Positions 19,741 through 31,620 of a stretch of 64,000 nucleotides of DNA are shown in pieces (positions within the stretch are counted from its first letter, which is position 1; the number at the start of each line of letters is the position of its first letter). The position numbers and the translations under genes were made by a program. Source of the stretch: Bremia lactucae (taxonomy: Eukaryota; Oomycota; Peronosporomycetes; Peronosporales; Peronosporaceae); assembly GCF_004359215.1 (NCBI RefSeq), contig NW_027152029.1, forward strand, positions 1,369,242 through 1,433,241. Reading direction: 5' to 3'. A model generated the notes under the pieces. That model did no database searches and had not been told where the DNA came from. It saw only the letters and a program-made list of their open reading frames with translations.

Positions 19741-22310
19741 GCCGACGTTTTAGCCCGTAATTGAACGGCGTCTTTTCCTGACGCTTAGCCTGATTCGATC
19801 TTTATAGCTGCGAACTCGATTGGCGGGATCCAGGTTTACGAGCTTCACATAAGATTACTCACGAAGAGCAAGGGCGAACTTATCTTCGAGTAAAGACGGC
19901 TCTTCTCATGTGAAGCAGAAGCGGGCCATACCCTCCCAGATGCCAAACCCAAAAAAGTGGAATTAAGACTTCATGTCAACAAATTCGTGGAAATGCACGA
20001 AGGGGGTCCTTGTCCTTAGAAAGGTAAACAGTCACAAATGGACAACTTGCGTTGTCTTAGCGCAAAATATTTTGCATACTTGTTGGGGCTTTAAAGCGAA
20101 ACAGTCTTTCCTTGGATGGCTTTAAGAATCTTAGACGTATAATTGTTAATAGCAACCCCTCTTCCCCAAAAGCTTGTACCTTGGCTCTCCCGGTAAAACT
20201 TAGCGAGGAGGAAGCTCGTTTCCTTTGGCTAATCGATTAGCCTCGAGTCAGAGGCGCTTTGGATTCCTCTGAACCATTTGGTTAGTGGCAAACAGTCTTT
20301 GTCATAGCCAAAGGTGATATATATTTCCAACTTCATGAGCTCGTTTTGTGAAAAGGTGGTGGGAATTACTACTCGCCGTGTGTTCGTATAGCCGTATGGC
20401 CATGTCTAGATCAAAATCGAAGTCCATGCTCACTGAGTGCCCAACAGTCCGCTGAGACTGGTAAAATCTGCAGCGTCGCTGCCAATGAAGGCAGTGGCGT
20501 CATCCGCGGACAAGACTCACATGTCTTCACAATATACCGCACCCACTACCACATGTGGGGCCACGGGCACAGACATGTACGTCTTCTCACGCCTGATCAC
20601 GGCTAGCCGTATCATGTGCCTCATATGGGATCCGGTGGCGTGAATCTTCGCCGTATGGAACGACCACAAGCTTCTCATCTCCAGGATTCATACTGTATAG
20701 CAGAAACTCATCGGACAGGCTGTACTGATGAAGGTGCGCCTGGTGGCGTTTCGTCAACTTGAGGATGTTCGATGTAACTCCTCGAAAGCTCGGACCTTGA
20801 GAAATTATTTCGCGTATAATGTCAAACGATGACGATTTATGGTGTCAGCTCATAATCAGGACGCCTTAAAAACGCACCAGCTACCACAATCGGATTTCTC
20901 GGCTTATAATATACCTTGAAGTTGTATTCCGCAAAGATTTGACAACAAACGCGCTATGCGCTGCGACAAATGTGGCGACTTTGTCGCCTTCCCTTAGAGA
21001 GGCGTGGTCTGTAAAGACAACAAAAGGTTCATCTGCCTATCAGATGAACCCGAAACTTGACTAGTGCATACTCATCGCGAAAAGTTGCTTATCATGCACT
21101 TGATAAACCTTTTCGGCGGCCTTGAGCTGCTGCGACTGGAATGAAATATCACGCTCATTATTATTGGCATTCAGCTGAAGCAGCGCGCAACCAATGGCCA
21201 AACCCGATGCATCCCACCACATTTAATGGACGATCTTCCTCCAGTAACGCCAATGTTGGTGCTGCCTGTAGGCTCAACTTGATTACTTCAAAAGCATGTT
21301 TAACCGCTCTCGACCATGAGCATGCCGGGTCATTCTTCAAAAAGTTCGTAAATCGCCTAGTAATATCAGCGTAATTGTCGCAATTAATGTACAAGTAGTG
21401 TACAAGTAGTGTACAAGTAGTTCTTAAGTCCCAGCCACTGGCGTTAAATTTTCTGAGATGTCTGCGTTGGACATTGCGCAATCTACCGTATGTTCCCGGA
21501 TCCGCACGAATCCCATACTTTACAAGGAAGCATCCTCTATTCCTCCCCAAAGAGGCATTTGTTTATATCGCGCTTTTTACGCATGCACGTCAAGACTGCC
21601 GAATCAATAGGCACCTCAACATCCGTCTTGCGTCCTTCAGCCTTGCTGTGGACAACGATGTCGTCAAAACACGTCTGTTGTCTAGCGCACTAAATGTGCT
21701 GCCTCCCGCCATGCTTTTCAACAACAAATCCTTGCAAAGAATTAACGTCGACGCTGGAATAGTAATTGCAGTCAGCTTATTGAAAGTATGCAGTGTGGAC
21801 CATTTTGCTGTTGAGAATTTCGCACAAAACGTCGGCAAAGAATGTGGCGACTTCGAATCTCGAACCATGCTTGCTTCATGCTTCGCCACAAAAAAAGCAT
21901 CGTTCGCGTTGACTTGCCCTTTGGGCAGTGGCCATTGACGAGTGGTACAGTACTTTGTACCCGGCTCCAAGTCAATCTCTTGCCGTACACCCCGATCCTG
22001 GAGCAACGCTGAAGGTAGGTCTTTCGAAACCACATCCGCAACTCGTTCCTAAGCGAATAAAATGGATACGCTGGATCCTTAAAAATTTGCTAGAAGACAC
22101 ACTTGTTGTTGAAAGAGGCTTAATCACAGAGCGGTGCGCGCAAGAGGGGGCTGGTCGAGTCCCAGGAAAGGACGTCGCGGTCGTGGGTCGAAGCGGCTTC
22201 GACGAGATTGCAGTGCAACCGCTCCTAGCACAGCTTGAACTGCTATACGGATATTATAAATTGTCCAAAACTGCATTAGAAGATGTAGTCCGTACCCTCT
22301 TTTAGAAAGG
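19741..22310 (-). pseudogene. relic of a third Ty3/gypsy pol, element E
   Basis: Minus strand. RT start at 22033-21900 (VRQEIDLEPGTKYCTTRQWP, SKSPHSLPTFC), RT body scrambled to 21590, RNase H at 21550-21161 (HAFEVIKLSLQAAPTLALLE, ASAECQ), and the integrase zinc-binding region at about 20760-20560 (HQAREKTYMSVPVAPHV). It differs from LTR1 pol in sequence (for example PLPKGQVNANDAFF). Many stops. 19741-20400 should be the integrase core but I could not read it. A short triplicated TGTACAAGTAG repeat is at 21391-21420. Confidence 0.6.
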
Positions 22311-22880
22311 ATGTTGCTGAAGCTAAACAGCTCTTCGATTATGGACCGAGAGTTATCGGACGTATTATAACAAGTGTCATCGACAGAAGCGGTTTGGCTC
22401 GGTCAGGGGGCAACTCCTTGCCTTCACTTGCGTGTCGCTCAGCGACAACGACTTTCAGAGCAGTAGTGACCGCGGCACTACTACTTCCACCCCACAGTTG
22501 TACCTTCTTGAAAAAGAGTGACCCCACCACTCTCACTTGCGCGTCGCTCTGCGGTAACAACATCCGTTGGGAGGCTGGCCCATCCTCAAGGTCAGTCACC
22601 CACGACAACGCTGCTCACACATTCCTTCTACCGAGCCGTAAAAAAGGCGCTCCGAGCTATAGATACAATATTTTTGCACAAATCAGTCGCGGTATGAGGA
22701 TAGAGCATGACCTGCCAAAGCTTGTGTTACGAGAGATTAATGACTAGCATCCACAGTGCAACTACGCCAGTCGATTCATGGCTGATGCTTCATAAGGTAT
22801 GGTACACAAAGGATGAGATCGAATCGATCATCCATATTCAAGGCAATAAACGGGTCTTTGGAATCAAACCCACTGAATTT
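22311..22880. other. stretch without a recognisable gene
   Basis: Open frames on both strands (plus 22394-22747 and 22707-22916, minus 22608-22339) but no domain recognised. It may be the gag side of element E. Confidence 0.3.
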
Positions 22881-23262
22881 GATTATAATTTAAATAAACC
22901 TCGTCAATCGTTATAAGACACGATTTTGCGGTGCGCAAGGAGGCGCCATACATAGTTTGTTTTTACTATAATAAAGTCATATCGTTACGTGACAACTTAA
23001 TATATTAAGAAGTTTTACTTTTTATCTATCATAAGTCGTTAGTCTAGATCCTTTAAGCTAAATCTTCTTAGCTTCATATAAACATTCTTTTAAACATTGT
23101 GTACGTGAAGTTTGGAGGCACCTCACCTACACTGTAATCAGTGTAAGGTTAAGCGGTAAAAAAAACGAGGCTTAAAATTGTGGCCATCAATATAAAAGGC
23201 GTGTTTTACAATATCTATACCACGCATGATGGGCCAACGAGTACTTATCAGTACTCGTGAAA
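22880..23262 (+). repeat. LTR3 fragment
   Basis: Shares blocks with the LTR3 at 39112-39593 (ATCGTTATAAGACA, GTGTACGTG, TAATCAGTGTAAGGTTAA) and with the reversed LTR3 at 30725-31203 (GGCGGTGCGCAA-type block). Both ends are missing. Confidence 0.6.
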
Positions 23263-23330
23263 GGTCAATACATGGAGGTAGCGGTCGAGTTAAACGATCT
23301 TTCAATCTAGATCTGACACACGGTTCGAAT

Positions 23331-24619
23331 CTAAATTTCCTCCTCCACCACAACCATTGGTGAATTACCACGGTGGTTAACGATTCCTTGTGGAACGTAT
23401 TCTAAATCATTGTGATGTGAAGAGGCAGCGAAGAAATTATCTTGTGCGCTGGCGCGGTTATCCACCTTCACATGACAGCTAGGAGCCTCGTTCCCAGCTG
23501 GTTGTTGAAGTTGAGGGCCTCGTCCATCGGTATGACGAGACCCATCCGATGGATCAGAAGGTCTATCGGAAGCACGCGCCCTTGCGCTTGTAAATTGATT
23601 GCAAAACGTCAACCGCATCGCGCATCTTGACAGAGATGCAGCCCTTCCCCAGGGGGAAGAAAGGGAGTAAACATCCCCTTACACTCGTTTCGTGTTTTCG
23701 ACACACCACGGACAGGAATCACCCCCGGTGAGGCATGGAAGTACTACCTCACGAAACAACCGATGCAATTTAGACCTTGCTCCATTTGGAGTTCGTTTCT
23801 CAAACTTAATGCGAATCGCGTTAAGTCTTTGAAGCCAGGCTTCGCGGTCCAATGTGTTTGACATTGCGAATAAAAGCGCTCCAGGCTTGCATCAGCGAGA
23901 TATTATCTCGCTTGTTGTTGCCACTATACCATCGATGCTTCAGAAAACCATCGAGATAAAAATCTTTCTTAGCGCGAAAGCTCTTCGCACTGGGATCAAG
24001 GCCATGTAGGTTTGTCGCAATTAATAAATGATTTTTATTGTAAGGAGTAGTCTCTCCAGACAAGCTATTAACTAGCTTGTTCGGAAGAAACGTCGGCTTC
24101 TCCGCAGAGGCAAGACGAGACATTTTACTGTCTACGCTCCCCTGAGTGGAACGCACTGAAGCAGGGGTACCACAAGAACTTTTATTACGATGGCTTACGC
24201 CATCGTCATCACCACGCACAGAAATAGGTGCGGTTGACGGCACGCGAGACGGTGCTGATGATGAGGAATAATCCTCATCGACGGAACCAAACATGCTATA
24301 GCGAATGCTATTAGCACGTCTACCGATTGAGCCCCCTCATTCGAAGGCTCATAATCAGCCGCCTGACGATGATCTGGCGACTCTTCTGTTCTCCCCGAGT
24401 CGGCCATTTCGTCCGACTCGCATTCGTAGTCGACCTCCAAAGAGGGGTCGCATTCACGTGGTGAATCACCACGTGCACCCGCAAATCTAGTGTTTCGGGA
24501 GATGATACTAATGCGTTGAAACGTCTGCCGCAAGAGACAATAATGCGTCGTCTGCGGCTGCATAAACCGCAGCAGAAAGGCGCCGCACTATTCGCATACC
24601 TCATGGACTTGTTAGCCAT
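23331..24619 (-). pseudogene. antisense ORF (aORF) of element F
   Basis: From MANKSMRYANSAAP at 24619 through an early frameshift, SDEMADSGRTEESPDHRQAA, FGSVDEDYSSSSAPSRVPS and SGETTPYNKNHLLIATNLHG, to LDPSAKSFRAKKDFYLDGFL (24294-23821 open). Then REAWLQRLNAIRIKFEKRTP, the Cys motif CLTGGDSCPWC at about 23695-23745 (Trp replaced by Gly), and DPSDGSRHTDGRGPQLQQPA (23618-23331). Together with element D it shows the whole N-terminal two-thirds of the protein. Confidence 0.6.
23381..23593 (+). pseudogene. chromodomain of element F with one in-frame stop
   Basis: RFLVERILNHCDVKRQRRNY, LVRWRGYPPSHDS, stop, EPRSQLVVEVEGLVHRYDET, ending at TAA 23591. The Trp codon of the SWEP motif is TAG at 23480-23482. 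The same change in the antisense reading is silent (Pro CCC to CCT). Confidence 0.8.
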
Positions 24620-24723
24620 GCGATATAATTAAAAATGATAGTACTGACCAATCAACATCGTTTTAAATAAAGTGGTCTTGTAGTGACCACTCTTCCCAAC
24701 CACAGTCAGAGGGATTGTCGTTT

Positions 24724-24736
24724 AAGGGAGGGAGGA
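24724..24736 (+). other. polypurine tract of element F
   Basis: AAGGGAGGGAGGA immediately before the TG of the 3' LTR. It fixes the element's orientation and shows that the aORF lies antisense and internal to the LTR. Confidence 0.8.
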
Positions 24737-25176
24737 TGTAACGGGGTGTATCGTTACATGAAATTAGCACTTAAAAGGTTGTTAATTAATATATTATCTA
24801 AAAGGTAGATAATATTTGGAGAATATTACTTTACATGTTAATATTCTAAAACCTTATCCATTGGTAGATATGGGACATTATATCTACTTTCTCCGCGGTC
24901 CAGTCAGCGCTGGACGCGCGCAAAGAGAAAAACAGATAAGACTTTATAACATGTTTTGTATTAACTTATAATTAAATTAGTATTACGTAGATAGACAAGA
25001 AGAACTTAATTACATTAATACAGTTATTTATTTACCCTTTTTAAAGGAAGTGTTTTAAAGTGAGTCTTCCTCTCCACGTACTAGTGTACGTGAAGTAACG
25101 TGAGGCACCACTCGCACTGAGGCAGTGCAAAGTGGACTTGTACTGAAGCAGTACAAGTCAGTAGTGCCCCGTTACA
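24737..25176 (+). repeat. LTR1, 3' LTR of element F
   Basis: 440 bp, TGTAACGGGGTGTATCGTTACATG at the start (hairpin TGTAACG/CGTTACA) and GTAGTGCCCCGTTACA at the end. Confidence 0.9.
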
Positions 25177-25502
25177 CTTGTTATAGTATCAGTACTATCA
25201 TATAGTGTTATTACACAAGGGGAGCTAAACTCGATTTAAAATTTATAAAAATATAAATCCTTACCGTAAGTACATTTAAACTAGATTTCGGCCACTAGAT
25301 CTCTATCTGCTGGCAGCCACTCGAATTACCGATAATTCATGGGATTTTAATGATATTACCTGTTCTATACAGTTAAAGGGTATTTAATCCTTAATGTAAT
25401 TTGTACTACGTTAACGGTTTACCAACCGAAGTGAACCCTCTTTAACAGACGGTTGACTCCGAGTGTCGACTTCGCTCAGTTTCCTTGTTAGTTAACGAAT
25501 AG
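25177..25502. other. non-coding stretch sharing a block with 40140-40260
   Basis: No gene. The part 25225-25330 (CTAAACTCGATTTAAAATTTA..., AGATCTCTATCTG) resembles 40150-40240, so both may be pieces of one further LTR or element I cannot name. Confidence 0.35.
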
Positions 25503-26075
25503 CAAATTTTACGGTTGTGTTTATACCCCTTTCGTCTTATGACTTCGAAACGTGTGTTACCGACCATTGCCTCCTTCCTTGAAGAGGAGGAGATCGTGGA
25601 CTATGATAGTCACACTTCGTCTAACAAAGAGGGTGAAGAGTCCAAAGCTAGCACACGCCGGCGTGAAAACGAGACTCTTCAGCCGTTTAATTCGTTCTTA
25701 GAACTTGGTCTAGCGTATGCTTTTACACATTACGCGAACTACCGGGCCTGAAGGCCGTCAGATAAGCGGACACGCTCGATTAAGAATAAGAAATAGGCTA
25801 TCTCAGGGAGAAGCAAGCTCTTCGTCGGGCTGCGGCCCTTGCGGAAGCAATTGGTCCTAAGAAATATAGATCCACACCATATAGTATGGAAGAGCGCCAC
25901 CAAGAGGTTGCGAGTCGTAAGCGATACGCTGGAGTTATGGGCCAAGGCGACTACGCCGAAGGAGCTTATTACACGAGCTGCTCTAAATGAAGCGATTCCT
26001 TACACCAGTGATTCAAACGCCACGTCAGTTCTCAGCGCGTCTAAGCGATCAGCACGTGGTGCCTCTATGTCCTAA
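25503..26075 (+). pseudogene. degenerate ORF of unknown origin
   Basis: Plus frame 25515-25751 (KRVLPTIASFLEEEEIVDYD, then acidic and Ser-rich). It is followed in another frame by REKQALRRAAALAEAIGPKK and YRSTPYSMEERHQEVASRKR up to a stop at about 25988. The composition looks like a former coding sequence, perhaps a gag-like or nucleic-acid-binding protein, but I do not recognise it. Confidence 0.3.
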
Positions 26076-26589
26076 TTCTCTATGAGGGAAATTTCTTTCG
26101 CTTAATATCTAGATGAGTCGGATTCTGAAATTCAGGACTCGTTTATTAAATGGGTACATCAGGCCTTACCGATATATGGTCTCATAGACACTATCGATGT
26201 GGCTGATCTTAGTTTAGAACGAAGACTCCTCTTTGATTTCGCAATCTGAAGGCAAAAAACGGCTAATTAAGTGCGGCGTATCGACCGCAATACGATGTAC
26301 GGTCTAGACAGTACTGTAGTACTTCGGTTGCTGATGCCTCCGTGGAATCACGCCGCGTTGAGGCTGAGGATCCTTTCGTTACCACCAGCATCGATTTACT
26401 CAAATTGACCCAGAGCAGAGACCAAAACCGTCCGCGGCACAAGGGTGATCTTGTTGAAGAGGGACATTAAATTTCAAAAAAAAATCGAAGAGGGGTACCC
26501 AAATTACTTCACCAGATACTGGTATTGACCCTTGCGACGACGTCGCTATAGAAGTCTCTCTACGTGGAACCGGAGTTTCTCCTGCTCCT

Positions 26590-26840
26590 TGAGCATGATG
26601 TACATAGGTGTACTCACATTGGAAGGGATGACGGCTAGCTTCATCCGTAATCCGAGGTATTCTGAATGATACGCTTGCAATGTAGGGGTGCACATCTACA
26701 GAGGTGGCATCCATCGATTTGATAAGGTTTTATATTTTATTTGATTAAATATAAATCAGTCTTAAACCTACTACCTAGTTAATAAGTGCGCACGTGAAGC
26801 CGGATTACCGCTTCCGTGACGACACTTGTACGAAGGTCAC
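26590..26840 (+). repeat. old LTR2 relic
   Basis: Shares ordered blocks with LTR2: GGATGACG...CATCCGT, GATACGCTTGCAAT, AAATATAAATCAGT, AAGTGCGCACG, CCGGATTACCGCT, CCGTGACGA. Both ends are missing and it is clearly diverged. 26076-26590 holds no gene that I can support. Confidence 0.6.
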
Positions 26841-27167
26841 GTATTTTAATCCCGCCAATGTCCGGAAGTTTAAGCCAATAGGGGGAAGTGGTGTTTGGGG
26901 TTCATCAGCGCTATCCTGCCAGATAGTGATGTCTTCCATTTTTCTGCTGTGACTTATAACCGAAATATAGTACTGTAATTAAAAACCAATAGTCGACAAG
27001 GACGAATGGCCAGCAACGTTGATTAGGAATGGATGGACGTGAGATCAATCCACTCACAAACAGCACACTTAATCAATATACTCCTTTTTGGGAAACAGTC
27101 TCGGACTTTTAAGCAATAATGGTCACACAGAGCATTCCGCAAAAAATGAAGGTTTCTTTTAAACTAA

Positions 27168-27226
27168 AATTTTGTGAGATGCACACTAGAGAAACTTCCT
27201 CTCTCTAGTGTGCATCTCACAAAATT
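27168..27226. repeat. perfect 25-bp inverted repeat with 9-base loop
   Basis: Left arm 27168-27192 (AATTTTGTGAGATGCACACTAGAGA), right arm 27202-27226 is its exact reverse complement. No gene within 1 kb either side. It could be two transposon ends lying head to head, a tiny foldback element, or an RNA hairpin. Confidence 0.9.
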
Positions 27227-28330
27227 GACTGATAGGTGTTATCTTGTCATTTAAGGTGGCCAAAATGTGTTGATCACCATACAGAAATTATATGGTGGTA
27301 CATATTTTAGCAGATTGAGTTGATATTAGGCGTCCTTACGATAAGGTATTTATTTTGCACTAAAAATGTAATTTAGTTCAGTTCCCTTTCTGGTCTAATA
27401 GCGTTCCGTGCCTTTTTGAGGCTTGCACTACGATCGCTTATAATTAAAAAGCATAAACGCTTGGGCACATAATTCTACGTTTCGTAAAGTTCCTCGATTT
27501 AATTCAAAAAAAACTTACAAGGTGTTATTCTATTAACTTTCTTCGAATTAGGTAGCTCGTCTCACAGGCTTTCTATGACTAGATGAGCGAGGTAACTTCG
27601 CTACACTAGTAACTCCGGTAATAAATTTAAGCCGGAGGTTGTGACTGTTTATCTTTGAGGATATAATCGCTGAACTTATCAAAGACTTCACGCTTAGCGT
27701 TCGAGAAAATGAGAGCTTTTGTTGGGAATTAGCAATTGGATAATAACTGTCTTAGGGCTCAAAAGGACTTAGTGTGCGGCTGAATGTCTATATGCACTAT
27801 TGTCCAACCTGAGAAGACAAGTCTGTGACCGATGGCAGCATCCATGCAAACTTTGTACATTCCGAAACGCACTAATCAGATAACGGCTGGTGATAAGACC
27901 AAGAAGGCCTAGGTGGAAATAAGTATCCTTCTCTGAATTATAAAGGTGGTACTAGCCATGATCTTGGCTATGCTTCGATCGAAGGAACAGAGGGTTCGGC
28001 TTCGCTAACTCTGAACTCGGGGATAGAGCCAGAGAATAGACCTCTGCTTGCAGCAGGTGTAATGAGGCAACCTTTAAAAAAGTAATCGAAGGGATGAACA
28101 TAATTGCACATAAGAAGGTACACTTAACTGTACCTTAAAGATAGAGCGCTCCTAAGTGTAAGAGGGTAACAGGCTCTGATCCGTTACACATGGAAGCACT
28201 TCTTAGTCCTTTTAATGGTTAAAATTGAGAAATGCGCGGACGAGTCTTAGGTAACTCCAGTGTTCTCGTGATAGTATGCAGACTTTCTTTACCTCACCTT
28301 CAAGGAATGGCAGGCACTTCACTGCGTTGC
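27227..28330. other. stretch without a recognisable gene
   Basis: AT-rich, many stops in all frames. Nothing recognised apart from short simple sequence. Confidence 0.4.
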
Positions 28331-28349
28331 GAAGGTGTCCGGGGATAAC

Positions 28350-30724
28350 CTAGTGACGTCGCTGCTAAGCACAGCGACGCCTTAACTAACAGATTGCCGC
28401 TATCCAAGCCTACATGGTGCGCGACTCGATGGAGCGAATCGGCGTGAATCGATTTTCTCGCGCACTTTGCAGCACAATGTTTATAAGATGGAGACGTTGA
28501 CGTACTCCGATGATGGTCCGAATCGCCTCCCTATTAATTGCTGGTTTCGCAATATTAACATTGCCATTGCGTAAAGATTGATTGATGCTCCGTCGGCCGA
28601 GGCCATTTTTCTGCTATTTCAATTTGTCAGGCAAGGCAAACTGATTGGCTATTTGGAAACTTGTAGTTTACGAGTCCGCGTTCCCCGCTCATTTCGTCAT
28701 CTAGCAAAACTTACAACTGGTACTCGAGCCTCTCTACACGAGTCTCGTTTTACATGCAAAATTCCCTTCCTCTTTAACAGGACAAGCTGTTGATGCGTGA
28801 TTATGTTCAAATGGCACGACGCCTTGCTATGTATATGCAGCCAATTCGCAAGCCCATGTATTTGTATTCCGCATGCAGGAGATCATGATACGTCACTGCG
28901 GCACGCGTGCTTAGCCGAGAGCCCTCAAAGAAGCAATGAATCTCGCGCTTCGTTAAGATTATATTGTCGCGTCGTCATTTTCAAATGTAGATTCGCTTCG
29001 TTTCCCATGTATATAGTTCACAGCCGATGATGCTCGACGCAATCGAGATCTCTCTTGGTCGATGCAAACCTTCAAGCAGGGACATTTGTAGCCAAAACAC
29101 GATAATGTGTTTTCGATACGGCAAGACAGGCTATCGTGCGGCCGTTTTGCGCGCATCCCCGCCGGTGGTCACATACATGGACATCTCACGAGGCTGTATC
29201 GTCGACGGCTTCCCAGAAAAACGAGCAACTCCATTAGGCGCGGGGGACCCTACTGGCAGGAGCGGAGCTCCTATTACTCGGTGACAGCTCGAGTTCGCTG
29301 CGCCAAAGCGCCTCACACTCACTTCAATGCCACCACCACCATGCGCGACGAGTCGAGACTGATCACAATCGGTCTATTCGGTGCTGGAGCGAAGCGACTA
29401 CTCCAAGCATTGCTGTTGGGTTGGGTGGAACTTTGGTGCCTCCAACAACTTCTTACGGCCATCCTGATCGACCATCTTTCCGTCTAACATTACGGTTTGA
29501 TAGGGTCCAGGTGACATCATTGTCAAGCTTCAAACGCAACCACAACGTCACAACGTGTATTACGCAGAGGTGCCGTGTTGCCATACACTTTCGATGGCTT
29601 TGTGAGCAAAGATGATTTTTTGGTCTACAAGAATATCTACGCATTCGATTGCGTTCTAGGGCTACCGTGGCTTCAGGGGCCGAAGCGGATAGGACGTGAC
29701 TGAAATGTTCACTAACCTGCTCATTGCACCATCCGATTAGCCTCACGTCAGGGTCGTGAACGAATCCGCCACAACTAGAAGTCAAAATCGAGAAGGCGAT
29801 GGTCTCTGAGTGCTGATGTTTGGTCATGCTGATTAGCCACAGAACGAGGCAGGAAACAGATATTCCCGCGTAAAAAGAAATCGTTCAAGCACAGGCTCCC
29901 GATTCATAACGAGGCGGTCGAACAGGGGGTCCTGCATTCAACTACATCAAAATACTAGAAGCTCTCGGTTCACAACGAGCGGAACCGAAGTTCCGCATAT
30001 AATTATTTTGACAAAGCAGAAGCTCCGGATTAATATTGGGACGGTCGGACAGAGGTTTCCACATGCATATAAACCGGCTGAGCAGCGGCGTCCGTTTGCT
30101 ACCGGGAGGTCGAGCAGAGGCTCCAAATTCACAACAAAGCGGTCGGACAGAGGTTCCCGCATTAAACAATATCGGCTGAGCAGAATTCGACAGATTTTTG
30201 AGGTGGTCGAAATAGAGGGTCCCGCATGCAACTTCATCGGCTGAGCAGTTGCTTCCGATTACTACCGATTCGGTTGAGATGATATTCCCACAAATGCACA
30301 ATTCGGTTGAGCAGAGGCTTCCGAGTGCAATCGAGGCGTTCGACGACGATTTGTCGCTGCTCATTACCGACACTGGGTGGCCTTTGGGTCTGCCTGTGAA
30401 CAACGAGGTGAAGACCGCGCTTCACTGTATAGAAGGAGGTACATCATCTCAATGCGATAGCGACGTACCAGTCTCGATCAGGGGTTAGGCAACATCAACA
30501 ACGATCTAGCAGGTGAATACACTGTACACTGACATTTTCCAGGACAAAATTCTTGTGAGCTTCCGGCAGATCGTGAGGTGTTGACCAAGATTGATCTCGT
30601 TGCCGGGTGGAAGTATTGCGGGTGAAGCTGCAGGGGCCGTTGCCGAGTGACCACATCAGCGAAATTACTGAATGTTTTGAGAGCCGCCGTAAGGCTGATC
30701 AGGTTCTCGAGAGTACTTTGCCAC
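28350..30724 (+). mobile_element. relic of a fourth Ty3/gypsy element, element G
   Basis: Plus strand. Gag 28480-29290 (METLTYSDDGPNRLPINCWF, LIDAPSAEAIFLLFQF, LLMRDYVQMARRLAMYMQPI, the knuckle trace CFRYGKTGYRAAVLRA), protease trace near 29420 (GASNNFLR), a minisatellite 29885-30335, and the RT start at 30550-30720 (CELPADREV, FESRRKADQVLEST). It is cut at 30725 by a reversed LTR3. Heavily decayed. Confidence 0.65.
29885..30335. repeat. ~33-bp minisatellite with alternating units
   Basis: About 13-14 tandem degenerate units. Two unit types alternate: one around GAGCAGAGGCTCC...CACAAC, the other around GTCGGACAGAGGTTCC...CATGCA. Together they give a ~65-bp higher-order period. As the unit is a multiple of three, long frames stay open on both strands (11-residue repeats). 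It lies between the protease and RT traces of element G. Confidence 0.7.
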
Positions 30725-31203
30725 TGTAACGGGGCACCTTTAGCTAGAAATAATATTAGTGCTTGCCAACCTACACCGATAACAGTGAAGGTCATGTGCC
30801 TCGAATATTTCAGGTACACTGACGTGCAGCGCGAAATAACAAGTTAAGAAGTCTTGGATACTAGAGGTCGATATTAAGGCGTTAGCATAGAGAAAAGTAA
30901 TTTGTAATAATATATTATGTTCTCACGTAACGATATTATATCTACCGACTTTGATCTATTAATAATTGTCTATGCATAGCGCCAATTGCGCACCGCCAAA
31001 TCATGTCTTGTAACAATGGGCGTTGTCGATTTAAACTTAAACCAACCAATCAGCAGAACTAATGTCTTGTTGCCACAAGATAACAATTTTGGTGATATTG
31101 GAACTATTTAGTCAAAATTAGCAAAGGATAATAATTTGTACTTCTTTATATAAATCCTATTATAGGGTTTACGATTTAGAACTTAAGGCGAAACCCCGTT
31201 CCC
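30725..31203 (-). repeat. LTR3, 3' LTR of element I
   Basis: 479 bp. Left edge is TGTAACGGGGCACCTTT, right edge CGAAACCCCGTTCCC (expected CCCCGTTACA). Internal blocks match 22880-23262 and 39112-39593. Confidence 0.65.
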
Positions 31204-31620
31204 CCAGGCCGCGAGGGCTGGCTTGACAAACTCCTTACTTAACGTGACCTGTTTGAGAGAGGGTCCGAAGTACAAGATGCATCGTTTAACCAGCGAGGCA
31301 GGCTTGCCTTGCCACACGTAGGGGTGCTTATGTCCCTGCTAATTTAAGGGTGCAGTACATGTCCCAAAGAAGGCCTACTCTCAAAGGACCTCATTAGAGG
31401 ACTCGCATATCTTCATAGATGCGCGAAGAGATTGATGGATCTTCTGTTAAAGAGGATGAGTCTCATTATACTGCAGAAAACGACCCGGATCGTCCGTCAT
31501 TAGTTGAAGTCGAGGCCCCAACTATCATGCGTGGCTGGATGCTCTTGCCATCGAACGAGATAACTTTTTCAGATTCTTCCGCCTCGCGATGGTGTAAGAA
31601 GCATTCGACTTGAAAAAGCT
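31204..31620 (+). pseudogene. antisense ORF (aORF) of element I, decayed
   Basis: Plus strand KYKMHRLTSEAGLPCHT, stop, GCLCPC at 31267-31346 is the aORF Cys block with the Trp codon turned into TAG. KGAVHVPKKAYSQ follows, as in the copies at 38050 and 57530. The downstream part overlaps the chromodomain on the other strand. Confidence 0.5.

Larger units (their letters stand above)
23297..25176 (+). mobile_element. LTR1 3' fragment, element F
   Basis: Plus-strand 3' end of an LTR1 element: chromodomain (23381-23593), antisense ORF on the minus strand, polypurine tract (24724-24736) and 3' LTR (24737-25176). It is cut at 23297 within the integrase tail, where it abuts an LTR3 fragment. Confidence 0.85.

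Noticed and set aside
25515..26075. Two-exon host gene
   Set aside because: No convincing splice sites join the frames and no family is recognised; listed only as a degenerate ORF.
29885..30335. CRISPR-like array
   Set aside because: Units are adjacent degenerate tandem repeats without unique spacers, in a eukaryote.
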